Source: Brevibacterium paucivorans
GTDB lineage: Bacteria > Actinomycetota > Actinomycetes > Actinomycetales > Brevibacteriaceae
Length of the DNA: 64,000 nt
NCBI RefSeq assembly: GCF_016907735.1
Contig: NZ_JAFBCP010000001.1
Span: 2,170,001 to 2,234,000, forward strand
Reading direction: 5' to 3'
The notes beneath the pieces were generated by a model. The model was not told the origin of the DNA and ran no database searches. It saw only the letters and a program-made list of their open reading frames with translations. This document shows, piece after piece, positions 1 through 8,668 of the stretch (position 1 is the first letter of the stretch; every line of letters begins with the position of its first letter). The translations under genes and the position numbers were made by a program.

Positions 1-1342
1 TCAAGGCGTTTGTCCACGTACATCGCGAACAGCAACGGCTGATCAAAGCCCGTCTGGTACTTGTTGGCAACAATCAGAACCTGGAACTGATCGCCCGCGA
101 ACGCCTGTGGAATCCCGCGCCCGCGCAGGTCAGGGTTCATGTTCGTTTCTGTATATGGCTCCTGCACTCCGGGCACGAAATCATCAATCTGCTCAGCGGT
201 TAAGCTTCCGGAGAGCGCCACCAAGGTTCCCAATGGGTAATTGTGTTTCTCAACATAAGCATCGATTGCCATCTTGTACTTCAGCGCAGCGGCTCGGCTC
301 GAGGTCACCACCATCGCCTTAGCGTGTCCATCGAGGAGCTCAGCAACATTCTCGCGGAAATGCTCGACGATGATCTGAACCTTCTGAACAATGTTTGCCG
401 GATGCAGACTCACCCACCGCATGAGGCTCTCTTTCGCGGTGCCCTCATCGACGAGATCTTCACCACCAACAGCACCACCAGCTCTCTGAGCGAGCTGGAA
501 AGCCGTCTCATAAGTCGTGTAGTTACGCAGCACATCAAGGATAAAACCCTCCTCGATGGCCTGCTGCATCGTGTACACGTGGAAAGGCTGTGGCAACCCA
601 TCCGCACCAGGGCGCCAAACATCTCCAACGACTTGCCCTTCGGCGTAGCAGTAAATGCATGGAGCGAGATGTTCTGAGCTGTCGCCCGCGCTGCCATCTC
701 ACCGGCAAGCACGTCCTCGACGCTTACCTCGCCACCGCCCTCGAGGGCTTCGACCTCTGCTTGTGAAAGAACCTGTCGCAGCTTCTGAGCACTTGTACCG
801 GTCTGAGATGAGTGCGCCTAGTGCGCGATTACCGCAAACTTGCGATCCGTGAGCCCACCCTGCTGCGCAAGCGCCTCAAGCACTAACGGGAAAGTCTGGA
901 ACGTGACGATGATGATGAGCTTGCCGCTACTCAGTTCCTTGGCTAACAGGTCCGATTTTGAGGTAGCTGACGCTTTACAAACCTCGTCAGCGTTAATCGT
1001 TTCGACCAAACCCCTCGTGCCCTCAATTGCCTTGATTGCCTTCTGAAGCTGGTCATCGAGCACGGTACGATCTGTCACGACAATCACCGAATCAAAAGTC
1101 TTCGAAATATCGGCGTTGTGGAGGTTCGCCAGCCCGTGAGCCAGCCACGCGATCGAGTTCGTTTTTCCTGATCCTGCAGAGTGCTAGATCAGGTACTTAC
1201 TACCCGCCCCCCTCAGCGCTCGTGGTCTCGAGCAAACTAGTGACGGCCTCCCACTGGTGGAAGCGCGGGAAGATGATCTGCCTACTACGCGAGCGAACAC
1301 CAGTGATTGGATCGACCTTCTCAGTGATCTGCAGGAGTATCA
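1..1342 (-). pseudogene. hsdR: Type I restriction endonuclease R subunit (HsdR), decayed and truncated at both visible ends
   Basis: Conceptual translation across three interruptions gives the HsdR helicase core. It includes the region with FPRFHQWEAV, a Walker A HSAGSGKT, the stretch VIVVTDRTVLDDQLQ, then AHSSQT, FTATPKGKSLEMFG and a long open part running off the window edge with VTSSRAAALKYK and ANKYQTGFDQPLLFAMY. Lesions: a TAG at 1184-1186 where a Gln codon is expected just before Walker A; a TAG at 818-820 inside the DEAH box (Asp-Glu replaced by His-stop); and a one-base deletion at about 611-616 that moves the frame after EMFG. The N-terminal nuclease part is missing, because homology stops near 1342 next to unrelated sequence. 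The gene cannot make a working translocase. No hsdM or hsdS is visible here. Confidence 0.85.
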
Positions 1343-1346
1343 CTAG

Positions 1347-1493
1347 GACTGGCTCACCGGACCCAATCCGGGCTACGGCTTTGCCGGCGGGACCTATCCG
1401 TCTTCCACGCTGACGGATGAGGACCACATCGAGGCGATCCGCGACTTCCTCGCCGAGATCGACCCGGAGACCGGTTACCTCTCAGACGACTGA
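1347..1493 (+). pseudogene. C-terminal fragment of an unrecognised protein
   Basis: An open stretch of 48 codons ending in TGA, with no usable start and an in-frame TAG directly before it. The residues (ending DPETGYLSDD) and the G/C-rich third positions look like real coding sequence. It abuts the point where the oppositely oriented hsdR remnant loses homology, so it is probably a gene tail left by a deletion or insertion junction. Function unknown. Confidence 0.3.
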
Positions 1494-1554
1494 AGCCTCG
1501 GCCGGCACGACTTGGCCCTGCACCCCGCCGACGGAACACGCGCAAGCGCCGGGT

Positions 1555-2931
1555 TCAGCGTTCACGTTCCTTCCGGTCAGGTGCAGTCGCGCTGAGAGCG
1601 GTGCTGACGACCGATTCGGGCCCCGCAGCGGCCGACTCGACCGGCAGCACGGCGCGACCGGCGCCGTGGTTGAGCGTCTGCGTCCGGTATCGCCGCTGGT
1701 GCCACACGGTCAGTGCCGCGCCGATGGCGTAGAGGATGCTCGAACCGACGAACACCGACACGTAGCCCAGCTGGCCGGCCACAGACAGGGAGACCGCGCC
1801 AGCGCCGAAGGACACGAGCATGGCGAACGAGGCGAGCGTGGTGTAGTCCGACCCAGCGCTGCCCGGACGCGAGTAGTCCATGTTGATCGAGTACACGATG
1901 ATGGAGCCGGCGGTGTAGCCGAGGAAGAACACGATCGTCACCGCGACGATGTAGACCGTGGATGCTACACCCGAGATGACGGGGAGGAACGCGACCATTC
2001 CGATAACCGCCAGTGCACAGCCGACCAGCAGGACGCGCTCCCTGCCGAAGCGCTGGATCAGCACCCCTGTGCCGAGGGCGGCAGCTGTCCCGCAGACACC
2101 AGCGAGCAGCGTAGTCAGGGTGGCTGTCTCTTCGGCGCTCCAACCTTGGTCGATGAGGCTCGGGGTGATGAGACTGTAGCCTGCAGTGAGGCCCATCCAC
2201 GTTATCGGCACCACAAGCAGCATCCAGATCCCCGCGCCCCGCTGGCGCACCACCGTCCAGATGGTGTTCACCGAGATCCGCGCGGCCCACGCCTCGGCGC
2301 TGGCTGGGGGTTCAGGGCTCACGGCGATCAGCAGCGTCGGCAGGAGGGTGAGCACAGCAAGAGTCGCGAGGGCGGCGAACCAGCCGGCCCACCCGTAGAT
2401 CACGGTCGTGAGTCCGCCTCCGACGATGAGGCCGATGTAGCTCCCGGCAACCTGGACGCCGTTGGCGAATCCGCGTTCATCACTGCGGATCGAAGAGATC
2501 GCCAAGGCATCGGCCGCTACGTCCTGCGTCGCCGAGAGGAGGATGTAGACGGCGGCCAGCAGCAGGAAGACCCCGAACTGTGCGCGCACATCCGGCAGGC
2601 AGGCGATGACCGCAAGGACGCAGGCGAGAAGCGGCTGAAGAACGAGCAGCCAGCTGCGGTAGTGGCCCCCGGCCCGGTTGCGGCCGAATCGGTCGACCAC
2701 TGGTGCCCACAGGAACTTCACCGCCCAGAGCATCCCCAGGGCACTCACGGCTGCCATCGATTCGAGTGCGACCCCTTTCTCGCGGAGGATAGCCGTAGCG
2801 CCGGTCATGAGGAACCCGATGCCGAAGTACTGGGAGGCATACAGCGCAAGAAGCAGCAGGAAGCGCCGTTCGCTGAGCCGGGTTTTCGAGGATCCGTTGC
2901 GGATTCGTGTGTCAGAGGCGCGCACGACCAA
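1555..2931 (-). CDS. MFS permease of the AmpG / RhtX-FptX type, probable siderophore transporter
   Basis: A 458-residue integral membrane protein with about 12 hydrophobic helices and an N-terminal segment (RRFLLLLALYASQYFGIGF) typical of the AmpG-related single-component permeases that include the ferric-siderophore importers RhtX and FptX. Charged intracellular loops such as DRFGRNRAGG and IQRFGRERV are MFS landmarks. The start lies 20 bp inside the 3' end of the upstream siderophore-interacting protein gene, so the two are translationally coupled and share the DtxR box at 3778-3796. The family and the iron context support siderophore uptake. The substrate is not known, and a muropeptide or drug role cannot be excluded from sequence alone. 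Confidence 0.75.
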   Translation of the reverse strand: MVVRASDTRIRNGSSKTRLSERRFLLLLALYASQYFGIGFLMTGATAILREKGVALESMAAVSALGMLWAVKFLWAPVVDRFGRNRAGGHYRSWLLVLQPLLACVLAVIACLPDVRAQFGVFLLLAAVYILLSATQDVAADALAISSIRSDERGFANGVQVAGSYIGLIVGGGLTTVIYGWAGWFAALATLAVLTLLPTLLIAVSPEPPASAEAWAARISVNTIWTVVRQRGAGIWMLLVVPITWMGLTAGYSLITPSLIDQGWSAEETATLTTLLAGVCGTAAALGTGVLIQRFGRERVLLVGCALAVIGMVAFLPVISGVASTVYIVAVTIVFFLGYTAGSIIVYSINMDYSRPGSAGSDYTTLASFAMLVSFGAGAVSLSVAGQLGYVSVFVGSSILYAIGAALTVWHQRRYRTQTLNHGAGRAVLPVESAAAGPESVVSTALSATAPDRKERER

Positions 2932-3766
2932 CCTTCCAGAAGCCCGAGCTCATCACCTGACGGCGGGGGACATCGCATTCCTTGACCAGGAAGCGCCGTC
3001 CGAGCGCGGCAGTCTTGGCCTCGGCACACACCCATCCGTAGTCAATCCTGCCCAACTGCTGCTGGCCGAGTTCAGCGGCGAGCGCAGAACCGGGGTCGTC
3101 TCCACCGCGGCACACGACGGCGATGCCGGCTTCGCGCGTACCCGGCAGGACATGGTCCTCGCTCGGCACCTCGACGATCGCACTGAAGCGTAGCTCGGGG
3201 TCCGATTTGTGAGCGGAGAGGATTTCGAGCACACCGGGAAGACCGGTCTCATCGGCGATCAGCACGTGGTGCCCGACATCGGGAGCACTGCCGTAAGGCG
3301 CGGTCTGAAAGCGCAGGCCGACCGGATCGCCAGGTTTCACCCGTGTGATCCAGCGGGCGCCGGGACCGTCGTGTCCGCGGCTGACGATGTCGATGTCGAT
3401 CTCAGCGAGCGCCGCGCGATGTTCGCGCACTGTGTACCACCGCAGATCGGGGCGGGAGGCCTCCGGAATGCGCGAGAGAGTCGATCGTGGGTTGAGACCT
3501 GCGTAGTCGGGCATCTGGAGGCCCTGCCCGGACGGCGGCATGAAGAGACCCACATACTCATCCGGACCCATCAGCGCCACGTCTGAGATCTCCGGGGCTG
3601 TGATCGTGACGCGGCGGAACGCCGGCGTCAGGTCGGTGACGGCGGTGACGCGAGCGGAGAACTGGGGGCAGTGGTCGCGCTCCGGTGGCAGCGCCATGGA
3701 CCGCGAGTAGACCGCACGGATCGTCGACTTCGCGGTGCTCTCAAGCAGATTGCCTCGTTTGGACAT
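2912..3766 (-). CDS. Siderophore-interacting protein (FAD-dependent ferric-siderophore reductase)
   Basis: 284 residues, the usual size of ViuB/YqjH-type siderophore-interacting proteins. The FAD-binding barrel shows the R-x-Y-T-V-R motif (RWYTVREHR, about residue 110). It is followed by the HGDGPGARW-like segment (here SRGHDGPGARW), the ADETGLPGVLEIL segment of the NAD(P)H domain, and the C-terminal DYGWVCAEA motif. These enzymes reduce Fe(III) in imported siderophores to release Fe(II) in the cytoplasm. The ATG lies 11 bp below a near-consensus DtxR/IdeR box, and the MFS permease gene overlaps its 3' end. The pair therefore looks like an iron-repressed import-and-reduction unit. Confidence 0.88.
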   Translation of the reverse strand: MSKRGNLLESTAKSTIRAVYSRSMALPPERDHCPQFSARVTAVTDLTPAFRRVTITAPEISDVALMGPDEYVGLFMPPSGQGLQMPDYAGLNPRSTLSRIPEASRPDLRWYTVREHRAALAEIDIDIVSRGHDGPGARWITRVKPGDPVGLRFQTAPYGSAPDVGHHVLIADETGLPGVLEILSAHKSDPELRFSAIVEVPSEDHVLPGTREAGIAVVCRGGDDPGSALAAELGQQQLGRIDYGWVCAEAKTAALGRRFLVKECDVPRRQVMSSGFWKVGRARL

Positions 3767-3777
3767 GTAAGCCTTTC

Positions 3778-3796
3778 TTAGGTTAGCTTAACCTTA
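3778..3796 (-). promoter_or_regulatory. DtxR/IdeR iron box upstream of the siderophore reductase-permease pair
   Basis: TTAGGTTAGCTTAACCTTA matches the 19-bp DtxR consensus TTAGGTTAGCCTAACCTAA at 17 positions and is nearly palindromic. It lies 11 bp before the start codon of the minus-strand reductase gene. Iron-loaded DtxR/IdeR would be expected to repress the two genes. Confidence 0.85.
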
Positions 3797-3876
3797 AGAG
3801 GGATCGTACACCGGAACCCACGGCGATGTCGACGCGACCGCGAGCAGCTTCTGGCGCTGCCTGGACAAACGGAATC

Positions 3877-3936
3877 CCGGAGGCCAGCAGCCTCCGGAAG
3901 AAGCAGGAAGCGGCGAGGATGCACCTCGCCGCTTCC
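3877..3936 (-). terminator. Two consecutive hairpins downstream of the amidase pseudogene
   Basis: First hairpin: CCGGAGG / CCTCCGG with a 7-nt loop (3877-3897). Second: a perfect 13-bp stem GGAAGCGGCGAGG / CCTCGCCGCTTCC with a 5-nt loop (3906-3936), 33 bp past the stop of the minus-strand amidase gene. Neither has a strong T run, so termination efficiency is uncertain. Confidence 0.5.
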
Positions 3937-3969
3937 GCATGTCGTTCTGTTCGAGCCCCTATGCCAGCA

Positions 3970-4788
3970 TTAGCCGTTCCCGGCCTCGGCCACCACCGCG
4001 GGATCTGTCACGATCCGTCGCAGCACCTCGGTGAGGTGGTCGAGACCGGCGAGCAGGTCGTCGTCCTTGGTGAACTCGTTGAGGTTGTGCGAGACGCCTT
4101 CGAAACTCGGCACGAACAGCATCACCGTCAGCACAAGGTCCTTCATGTTCGTCGAATCGTGACCGGCCACGGTCAGCACCTCGCCATGGGACAGGCCGAA
4201 TGCCTTGGCGACGGAACGCGGTGCCCTCCGGCTGGTAGGGGTTCTGGTCCCAGGCGTGCTCGTGGACGATGTCGATCTCGACAGCGACGGTCTCCTCCAC
4301 CTCGGCGATGCTCGTCCGCAGCTTCGCAGCCGCGCTGTCGATGACCTCCATGCTCGGTGAACGCAGGTCGAGCAGGATGCGGGCCTCGCTGGCGACGACC
4401 GGGGAGTTCGGGTAGACGGCGATCTCACCGACCGCGGAATGCAGAACGCCCTCTTCGTAGTCGTCGACGAGCTCGCGGGCGGCAACGATGAGCGTGGCCG
4501 CCCCGAGCAGCGCGTGACGCCGTCCTCGTCCATGTTGCGGCCCTGCTCGACGTGGATCTCGGCATACGCGGCCAGGTCGAGTTCGACCGGCCCGAACTGG
4601 TTGCCGATCTCATCGCGGACGACCTTCATCCCGTGGCGCTGCAGGAGCTCTGCGAACCAGCGGCGCTGCTGGCCGTCGGGCTCGGTGGCCTCCTGCCGGT
4701 CGACCCCGTGGGTGCCGGGCACCGCACCGAAAGTGCAGTGGACGTTCCAGTCGGCGAGGAATGCCTCAGCCTGTGACGTGTGTGTCAT
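3970..4788 (-). pseudogene. Zn-dependent amidase of the AllC / N-carbamoyl amino acid hydrolase family, frameshifted and internally deleted
   Basis: The N-terminal part (ADWNVHCTFGAVPGTHGVDRQ, then DEIGNQFG) and the C-terminal part (LSHGEVLTVAGHDSTNMKD) are M20-type hydantoinase/carbamoylase sequence in one frame. The middle, about 4200-4510 (REL-VDDYEEG through SMEVIDSAAAKLRTS to EHAWDQNPYQ), is only recognisable in another frame, so two roughly compensating frameshifts flank it. Between DEIGNQFG and AAYAEIHVEQG some 100 residues normal for the family are missing. At 272 codons instead of about 410, with part of the metal site lost, it is not functional. It overlaps the TPP-enzyme fragment upstream by ATGA, so the two were an operon. 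Confidence 0.8.
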
Positions 4789-5000
4789 GGTCGGTCTCCG
4801 TTCATTACCCCGGCCGGCACCTCCGGGGAGGGGGCGCGCAGCGTCGGGTCGGTGATGACGTGCAGCAGTGCACCGGTCGGGCTCATCAATGCCCGTTCGA
4901 CAGTGTCGACGATCTCATCGGTCGAGCGCACGGTTTCGCCGTGCAGACCGTAGGACTGCGCCATGAGCGCGAAGTCCGGGTTCGTCAGTAGTTCGCGCGC
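4785..5000 (-). pseudogene. C-terminal fragment of a thiamine-diphosphate enzyme (acetolactate synthase / glyoxylate carboligase type)
   Basis: The segment NPDFALMAQSYGLHGETV followed by a helix and ALLHVITDP is the usual C-terminal end of the large subunit of acetolactate-synthase-like TPP enzymes. Everything upstream of about 5000 is missing, including the TPP-binding motif GDG. The stop codon overlaps the amidase start (ATGA at 4785-4788). Next to an AllC-like amidase, a glyoxylate carboligase of purine catabolism would fit, but the fragment is too short to decide. Confidence 0.6.
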
Positions 5001-5358
5001 GTTTGTATCCAGCGTTGCATGAAAGTTTCGCACAAGTGGTCACGATGGATACAAGACCCCAGTGCGGAGCAGGGCCATCGAACAGCTTCGATACCGGCGA
5101 TGAACTGGGATTTCCGGCTGCCGCGGACGTTTGGAGATTAGCCTGCTGTACCGCTGAGTATCTGGCACGTCACTACCCGGATGGCGTCCGTAGAGGGGGT
5201 GAACCAGTCGGGATCTCGCGCGCAAGAATAGACGCGGGGTCTCGACAAATGATGCGGGTAGCACCTCTACCTGTAGACGATACCGCTTGCTATTCGTTCT
5301 TGCAGGTGGGCCGACGACCATCTGCACTCCTAGTCAACTACAAAGCTTTTAGCAAGTT
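5001..5358. other. Interval between the TPP-enzyme fragment and the IS element with no supported gene
   Basis: No frame here gives a recognisable protein; the short open stretches lack ribosome sites and family motifs. It is probably the rubble left by the event that removed the upstream part of the TPP-enzyme gene. Confidence 0.5.
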
Positions 5359-5389
5359 GGGGGTCAAGTCCCTTGTAGTGGTGTAACGG
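5359..5389 (+). repeat. IS256-family left inverted repeat
   Basis: Begins GGGGGTCAAGTCCC and continues with TAGTGGTGTAACGG. It pairs with the complement of 6721-6751 at 25 of 31 positions. A 16-bp exact copy of its outer part recurs at 13406-13421. Confidence 0.85.
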
Positions 5390-5411
5390 TGTTTTCCTCT
5401 CGTTTGGGGTT

Positions 5412-6638
5412 TTAGCCTGCGAGTGCGGGCATGTCGGCATCGGTCGTGGTTGTGGGTGTGGTGATCAGGTTGAGGCGGCTCTTGGCGAGGACTTCCAGGC
5501 CGAGGTAGCGGCGGCCTTCTGCCCATTCATCGGTTTGCTCGGCCAGGACGGCGCCGACGAGCCGGACAATCGCTTCCCGGTTTGGGAAGATCCCAACCGC
5601 ATCGGTGCGGCGCCGGATCTCGCGGTTCAGCCGTTCGGTGGGGTTGTTCGACCAGATCTGCTGCCAGACCTCGGTCGGGAAGCTGGTGAACGCGAGAATG
5701 TCAGCGCGGGCGGCATCGAGGTGGTCTGCGACGTCGGGGAGTTTCTCGGCGGTGTAGTCCAGCAGCCGGTCGAACTGGACGTGAACAGCATCGGCGTCAG
5801 GCTGGTCATAGACGGAGTGGAGCATGGCCTTGACCGCCGGCCACAAGCTCTTGGGAGTGATGCTCATCAGGTTCGCGGCGTAGTGAGTGCGGCAACGCTG
5901 CCAGACGGCACCGGGCAGGTTCGCCGCGATCGCTTCCACGAGGCCTTGGTGGGCGTCGGAGGTGACCAGCCGGACCCCGGACAGTCCTCGGGCGACCAGA
6001 TCGGCGAAAAACTCGTTCCAGGCCGGGCCGGTCTCGCTCGTGGCGACCCGCATCCCTAAGACTTCGCGATGCCCGTCGGCGTTGACCCCGGTCGCGAGCA
6101 TGACGACCGCGTTGACCACACGACCTCCCTCGCGAATTTTCATCGTCAACGCGTCGGCGGTCACGAACGTGAACGGCCCAGCATCGCCTAGTGGACGGTG
6201 TCGAAACTCGGCGACGTGCTCGTCCAACTCGGCGGCCATGCGAGAGACCTGGGACTTCGACAGCCGGTCGATTCCCAACGTCTTGACCAACTTGTCCATC
6301 CGGCGAGTACTGACTCCAGCGAGATAGCAGTCGGCAACAACAGTGATCAATGCGGACTCGGCGCGCTTGCGACGCTCCAGCAGCCACTCAGGGAAATAGG
6401 TGCCCTGGCGTAGTTTCGGGACCGCGATGTCCAAGGTCCCAACACGGGTATCGAGAGGCCGGTGGCGGTAGCCGTTGCGCTGGGCACGTCGGTCAGGATC
6501 TGGGCGGCCGTACTCGGCACCTGCAACCGCATCAGCATCCGCAGACAGCAACTCGTTGATCACAGTCTGCAACAGGTGACGCCTCGGCAAGCAGTTCGCC
6601 AAGCAGCCCGGCAGGGCGACAATATGGGTAGCGGTCAT
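5412..6638 (-). CDS. IS256-family (mutator-type) transposase
   Basis: 408 residues from the ATG giving [16 protein letters not shown]; a longer reading from further upstream is possible but begins in terminal IS sequence. The DDE residues lie in the family contexts [31 protein letters not shown] and [16 protein letters not shown], with the C/H-rich [13 protein letters not shown] between the last two. The length matches the family, and no frameshift or stop was seen, so the enzyme may be active. It catalyses copy-out transposition of its own element. Confidence 0.93.
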   Translation of the reverse strand: MTATHIVALPGCLANCLPRRHLLQTVINELLSADADAVAGAEYGRPDPDRRAQRNGYRHRPLDTRVGTLDIAVPKLRQGTYFPEWLLERRKRAESALITVVADCYLAGVSTRRMDKLVKTLGIDRLSKSQVSRMAAELDEHVAEFRHRPLGDAGPFTFVTADALTMKIREGGRVVNAVVMLATGVNADGHREVLGMRVATSETGPAWNEFFADLVARGLSGVRLVTSDAHQGLVEAIAANLPGAVWQRCRTHYAANLMSITPKSLWPAVKAMLHSVYDQPDADAVHVQFDRLLDYTAEKLPDVADHLDAARADILAFTSFPTEVWQQIWSNNPTERLNREIRRRTDAVGIFPNREAIVRLVGAVLAEQTDEWAEGRRYLGLEVLAKSRLNLITTPTTTTDADMPALAG

Positions 6639-6720
6639 CGTGTGGCCTTTCGCGAGTGAGTTGTAGGGGACGAAACTCGAGGACCACGCGGTGACCGCCC
6701 TGCTGTCCAGCACGACCACC

Positions 6721-6751
6721 CCGCTACACCACTATGAGGGACTCAACTCCC
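6721..6751 (-). repeat. IS256-family right inverted repeat
   Basis: Read on the minus strand it begins GGGAGTTGAGTCCC and continues TAGTGGTGTAGCGG, the partner of the left repeat. Confidence 0.85.
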
Positions 6752-6754
6752 TTG

Positions 6755-6911
6755 GTGATTAGTAGCGCCCTCGCTCATCAGCGAGATGCTGTTCGCAAAT
6801 GATCCCACTAGCGCCATGTTCGCGACAGCACCACGTGTGCCAAACGTGTCGAGGTACTCCGATTCGAGCTGTGGGTTTAGGGCTTGGCGCCTGGCACCGG
6901 GACCGCGTCCG
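6755..6911 (-). pseudogene. Gene fragment cut by the IS element, product unknown
   Basis: On the minus strand about 50 codons are open without a start, reading through EYLDTFGTRGAVANMALV and GSFANSISLMSEG, with a hydrophobic helix-like composition. The frame runs into the right end of the IS element. It follows directly on the stop of the last ABC gene. I do not recognise the family. A second open frame exists in the same stretch, so coding status is uncertain. Confidence 0.3.
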
Positions 6912-8654
6912 CTAATCTGAGGTGTGTCTCAGCTGCCAACGATACGACGCATCGGCGGCAGCCACGAAATCGTGGAACCGTCCGGGCCGACTAGACAATT
7001 CCTTAGGCGTGCCGGTTTCGGCGACGATAGCACCATCCGCTAAGGGTTCGAGGAAGACCACCTGATCGGCGCTATCTATGGTGGATAGTCTGTGCGCTAC
7101 CACGATCACAGTGCGGCCCTCAGATAGTTGACTGATGACGTCGCTAATCGCCGATTCATTCTCGCCGTCCAGCGCCGAGGTAATCTCGTCGAGCAGCAGT
7201 ATCGGAGCATCCTTGATGAATGCCCGAGCGATTGCCACTCGTTGGCGCTCACCTCCAGACAGGCTCTGCCCGGCAGGCCCCACTTCGGTATCCCAACCGT
7301 GAGGCAGCGCCTCAATCACCCGATCAAGTCTCGCCTTGCGAGCTGCCTCTTCCAACTCGGCGTCCGTCGCATTGGGACGGGCAATCCGCAGATTCTCCCG
7401 GATCGTGGTGTCAAACAGGTAGGTGTCCTGGAACACCATCGAGGTCAGCTCCATGATCCGCGTGGTTGGAATCTCGCGCACGTCCACCCCGCCGATGGTC
7501 ACGCTACCGGCGTCGACATCCCAAAACCTTGCGGTGAGACGCAAGATCGTCGACTTCCCGGCCCCTGACGGCCCCACTAGTGCGGTGACTGCTCCCTGCG
7601 GGGCGGTGAGCGAGACATCGTCTAGGACAGGCCGGCCTGACTCGTAGGAAAACGACACTCCTCGGAAATCAATCGACGTCCCACGCGGTTCCCGTGCCTG
7701 CTCGGAATCAGGTTCGGCAAGTGGCGCGGCATCAAGGATTATTCCCATCTGGCGCAACGCCACTGCGGCGTTATCGACCTCAGATGCGTAGAGCGCGGCT
7801 TTTGTGAGCGGCAGCAGCATGCGCGCACTGACCGCCGCGATCACCAGATACGCAATCGGGTCCAGACGCGCTCCGGTCACGAACGACAGCCCCAAGGCGA
7901 GCACCACCGCGAAAGTCACGTTAGCGATGAGGTTGAATCCTTGGGCAGGTCGGCCCTTGATCCGAAGCCCGGCCAACGTCGCCTCAGAGTCGGCTTGCAG
8001 AGTCTCTTGTACGGGGTCCCACGACGTCGCGGCACCCGTGGCTCGAAGCACCGGTTGTAGCCTGGCGAACTCAATCAACCGGCCGGCTGCGGCGGCCGAG
8101 GTACGGTCTTCCATGTCATTGGCTCTGGTTGTTGCCGCCGACATTTTCCGCCACGTGAGAATAAACGGCAAGATCGACACTGCCATGACCACAGCTAACG
8201 GCCACTCAATGAATGCGGTGGCAACGAGCATCACCAACGGCACGATGAAGGCGTTGCACAGGTTCGGGATCACCATTGATGCCAGATGCGACAGGGTGTT
8301 GATCTCCTTGGATGTCGCATTAGCCACGTCCGCTTCGCGTTTGGCATTAAACCACCCAAGCGGCAGCTGCAAGACATGATCTGCTACGCGATCAATTAAG
8401 GTATCGCATACTTCATAGACGCTGATCCGATAGGAGCGGTACATCGCGAAGGTGTCGACCGTCACCGTGATCGCGCCGAGGATGGCAACGACGACGAGCC
8501 AGGTGCCAAGGGTTTCAGAGCGGGAGAATAATGCCCGAAGGAAGGGGATCATCAACGCCAGTGTGATGCCTTGTAGGACAGCGGAGAAGGCGAACCAGCC
8601 CACCAACGTACGCAACTCGGCCCTGTTGACGACCCTGATCATTAGTTTCCACAT
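6912..8654 (-). CDS. ABC exporter-type half-transporter, IrtB/YbtQ-like (second subunit)
   Basis: 580 residues: six membrane helices (about 1-310), then a nucleotide-binding domain with Walker A GPSGAGKST, Q-loop VFQD, signature LSGGERQR, Walker B ILLLDE with the catalytic Glu, D-loop SALD and H-loop VVAHR. The start is the ATG of MWKLMIRVVNRAELRTLVG, 8-10 nt after AAGGAG; the reading can be extended upstream but that part overlaps the previous gene. It is the last gene of a DtxR-boxed operon and follows its partner half by 14 bp. Exporter-fold heterodimers of this kind (IrtAB, YbtPQ) import ferric siderophores. Context favours that role, but drug export cannot be excluded. Confidence 0.8.
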   Translation of the reverse strand: MWKLMIRVVNRAELRTLVGWFAFSAVLQGITLALMIPFLRALFSRSETLGTWLVVVAILGAITVTVDTFAMYRSYRISVYEVCDTLIDRVADHVLQLPLGWFNAKREADVANATSKEINTLSHLASMVIPNLCNAFIVPLVMLVATAFIEWPLAVVMAVSILPFILTWRKMSAATTRANDMEDRTSAAAAGRLIEFARLQPVLRATGAATSWDPVQETLQADSEATLAGLRIKGRPAQGFNLIANVTFAVVLALGLSFVTGARLDPIAYLVIAAVSARMLLPLTKAALYASEVDNAAVALRQMGIILDAAPLAEPDSEQAREPRGTSIDFRGVSFSYESGRPVLDDVSLTAPQGAVTALVGPSGAGKSTILRLTARFWDVDAGSVTIGGVDVREIPTTRIMELTSMVFQDTYLFDTTIRENLRIARPNATDAELEEAARKARLDRVIEALPHGWDTEVGPAGQSLSGGERQRVAIARAFIKDAPILLLDEITSALDGENESAISDVISQLSEGRTVIVVAHRLSTIDSADQVVFLEPLADGAIVAETGTPKELSSRPGRFHDFVAAADASYRWQLRHTSD

Positions 8655-8668
8655 GAGCGTGTCTCTCC

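Larger units (their letters stand above)
5359..6751 (-). mobile_element. Complete IS256-family insertion sequence
   Basis: 1393 bp bounded by imperfect 31-bp terminal inverted repeats (25 of 31 matching) that enclose one transposase gene of the mutator type. No 8-bp target duplication is visible: the flanks are agcaagtt on the left and ttggtgat on the right. The flanks were therefore probably rearranged after insertion. The element separates the decayed catabolic genes from the iron operon. Confidence 0.85.

Noticed and set aside
1417..2985. Long open frame on the plus strand opposite the MFS permease gene
   Set aside because: Charged, repetitive residues without any domain; it mirrors the codon pattern of the real minus-strand gene in high-GC DNA.
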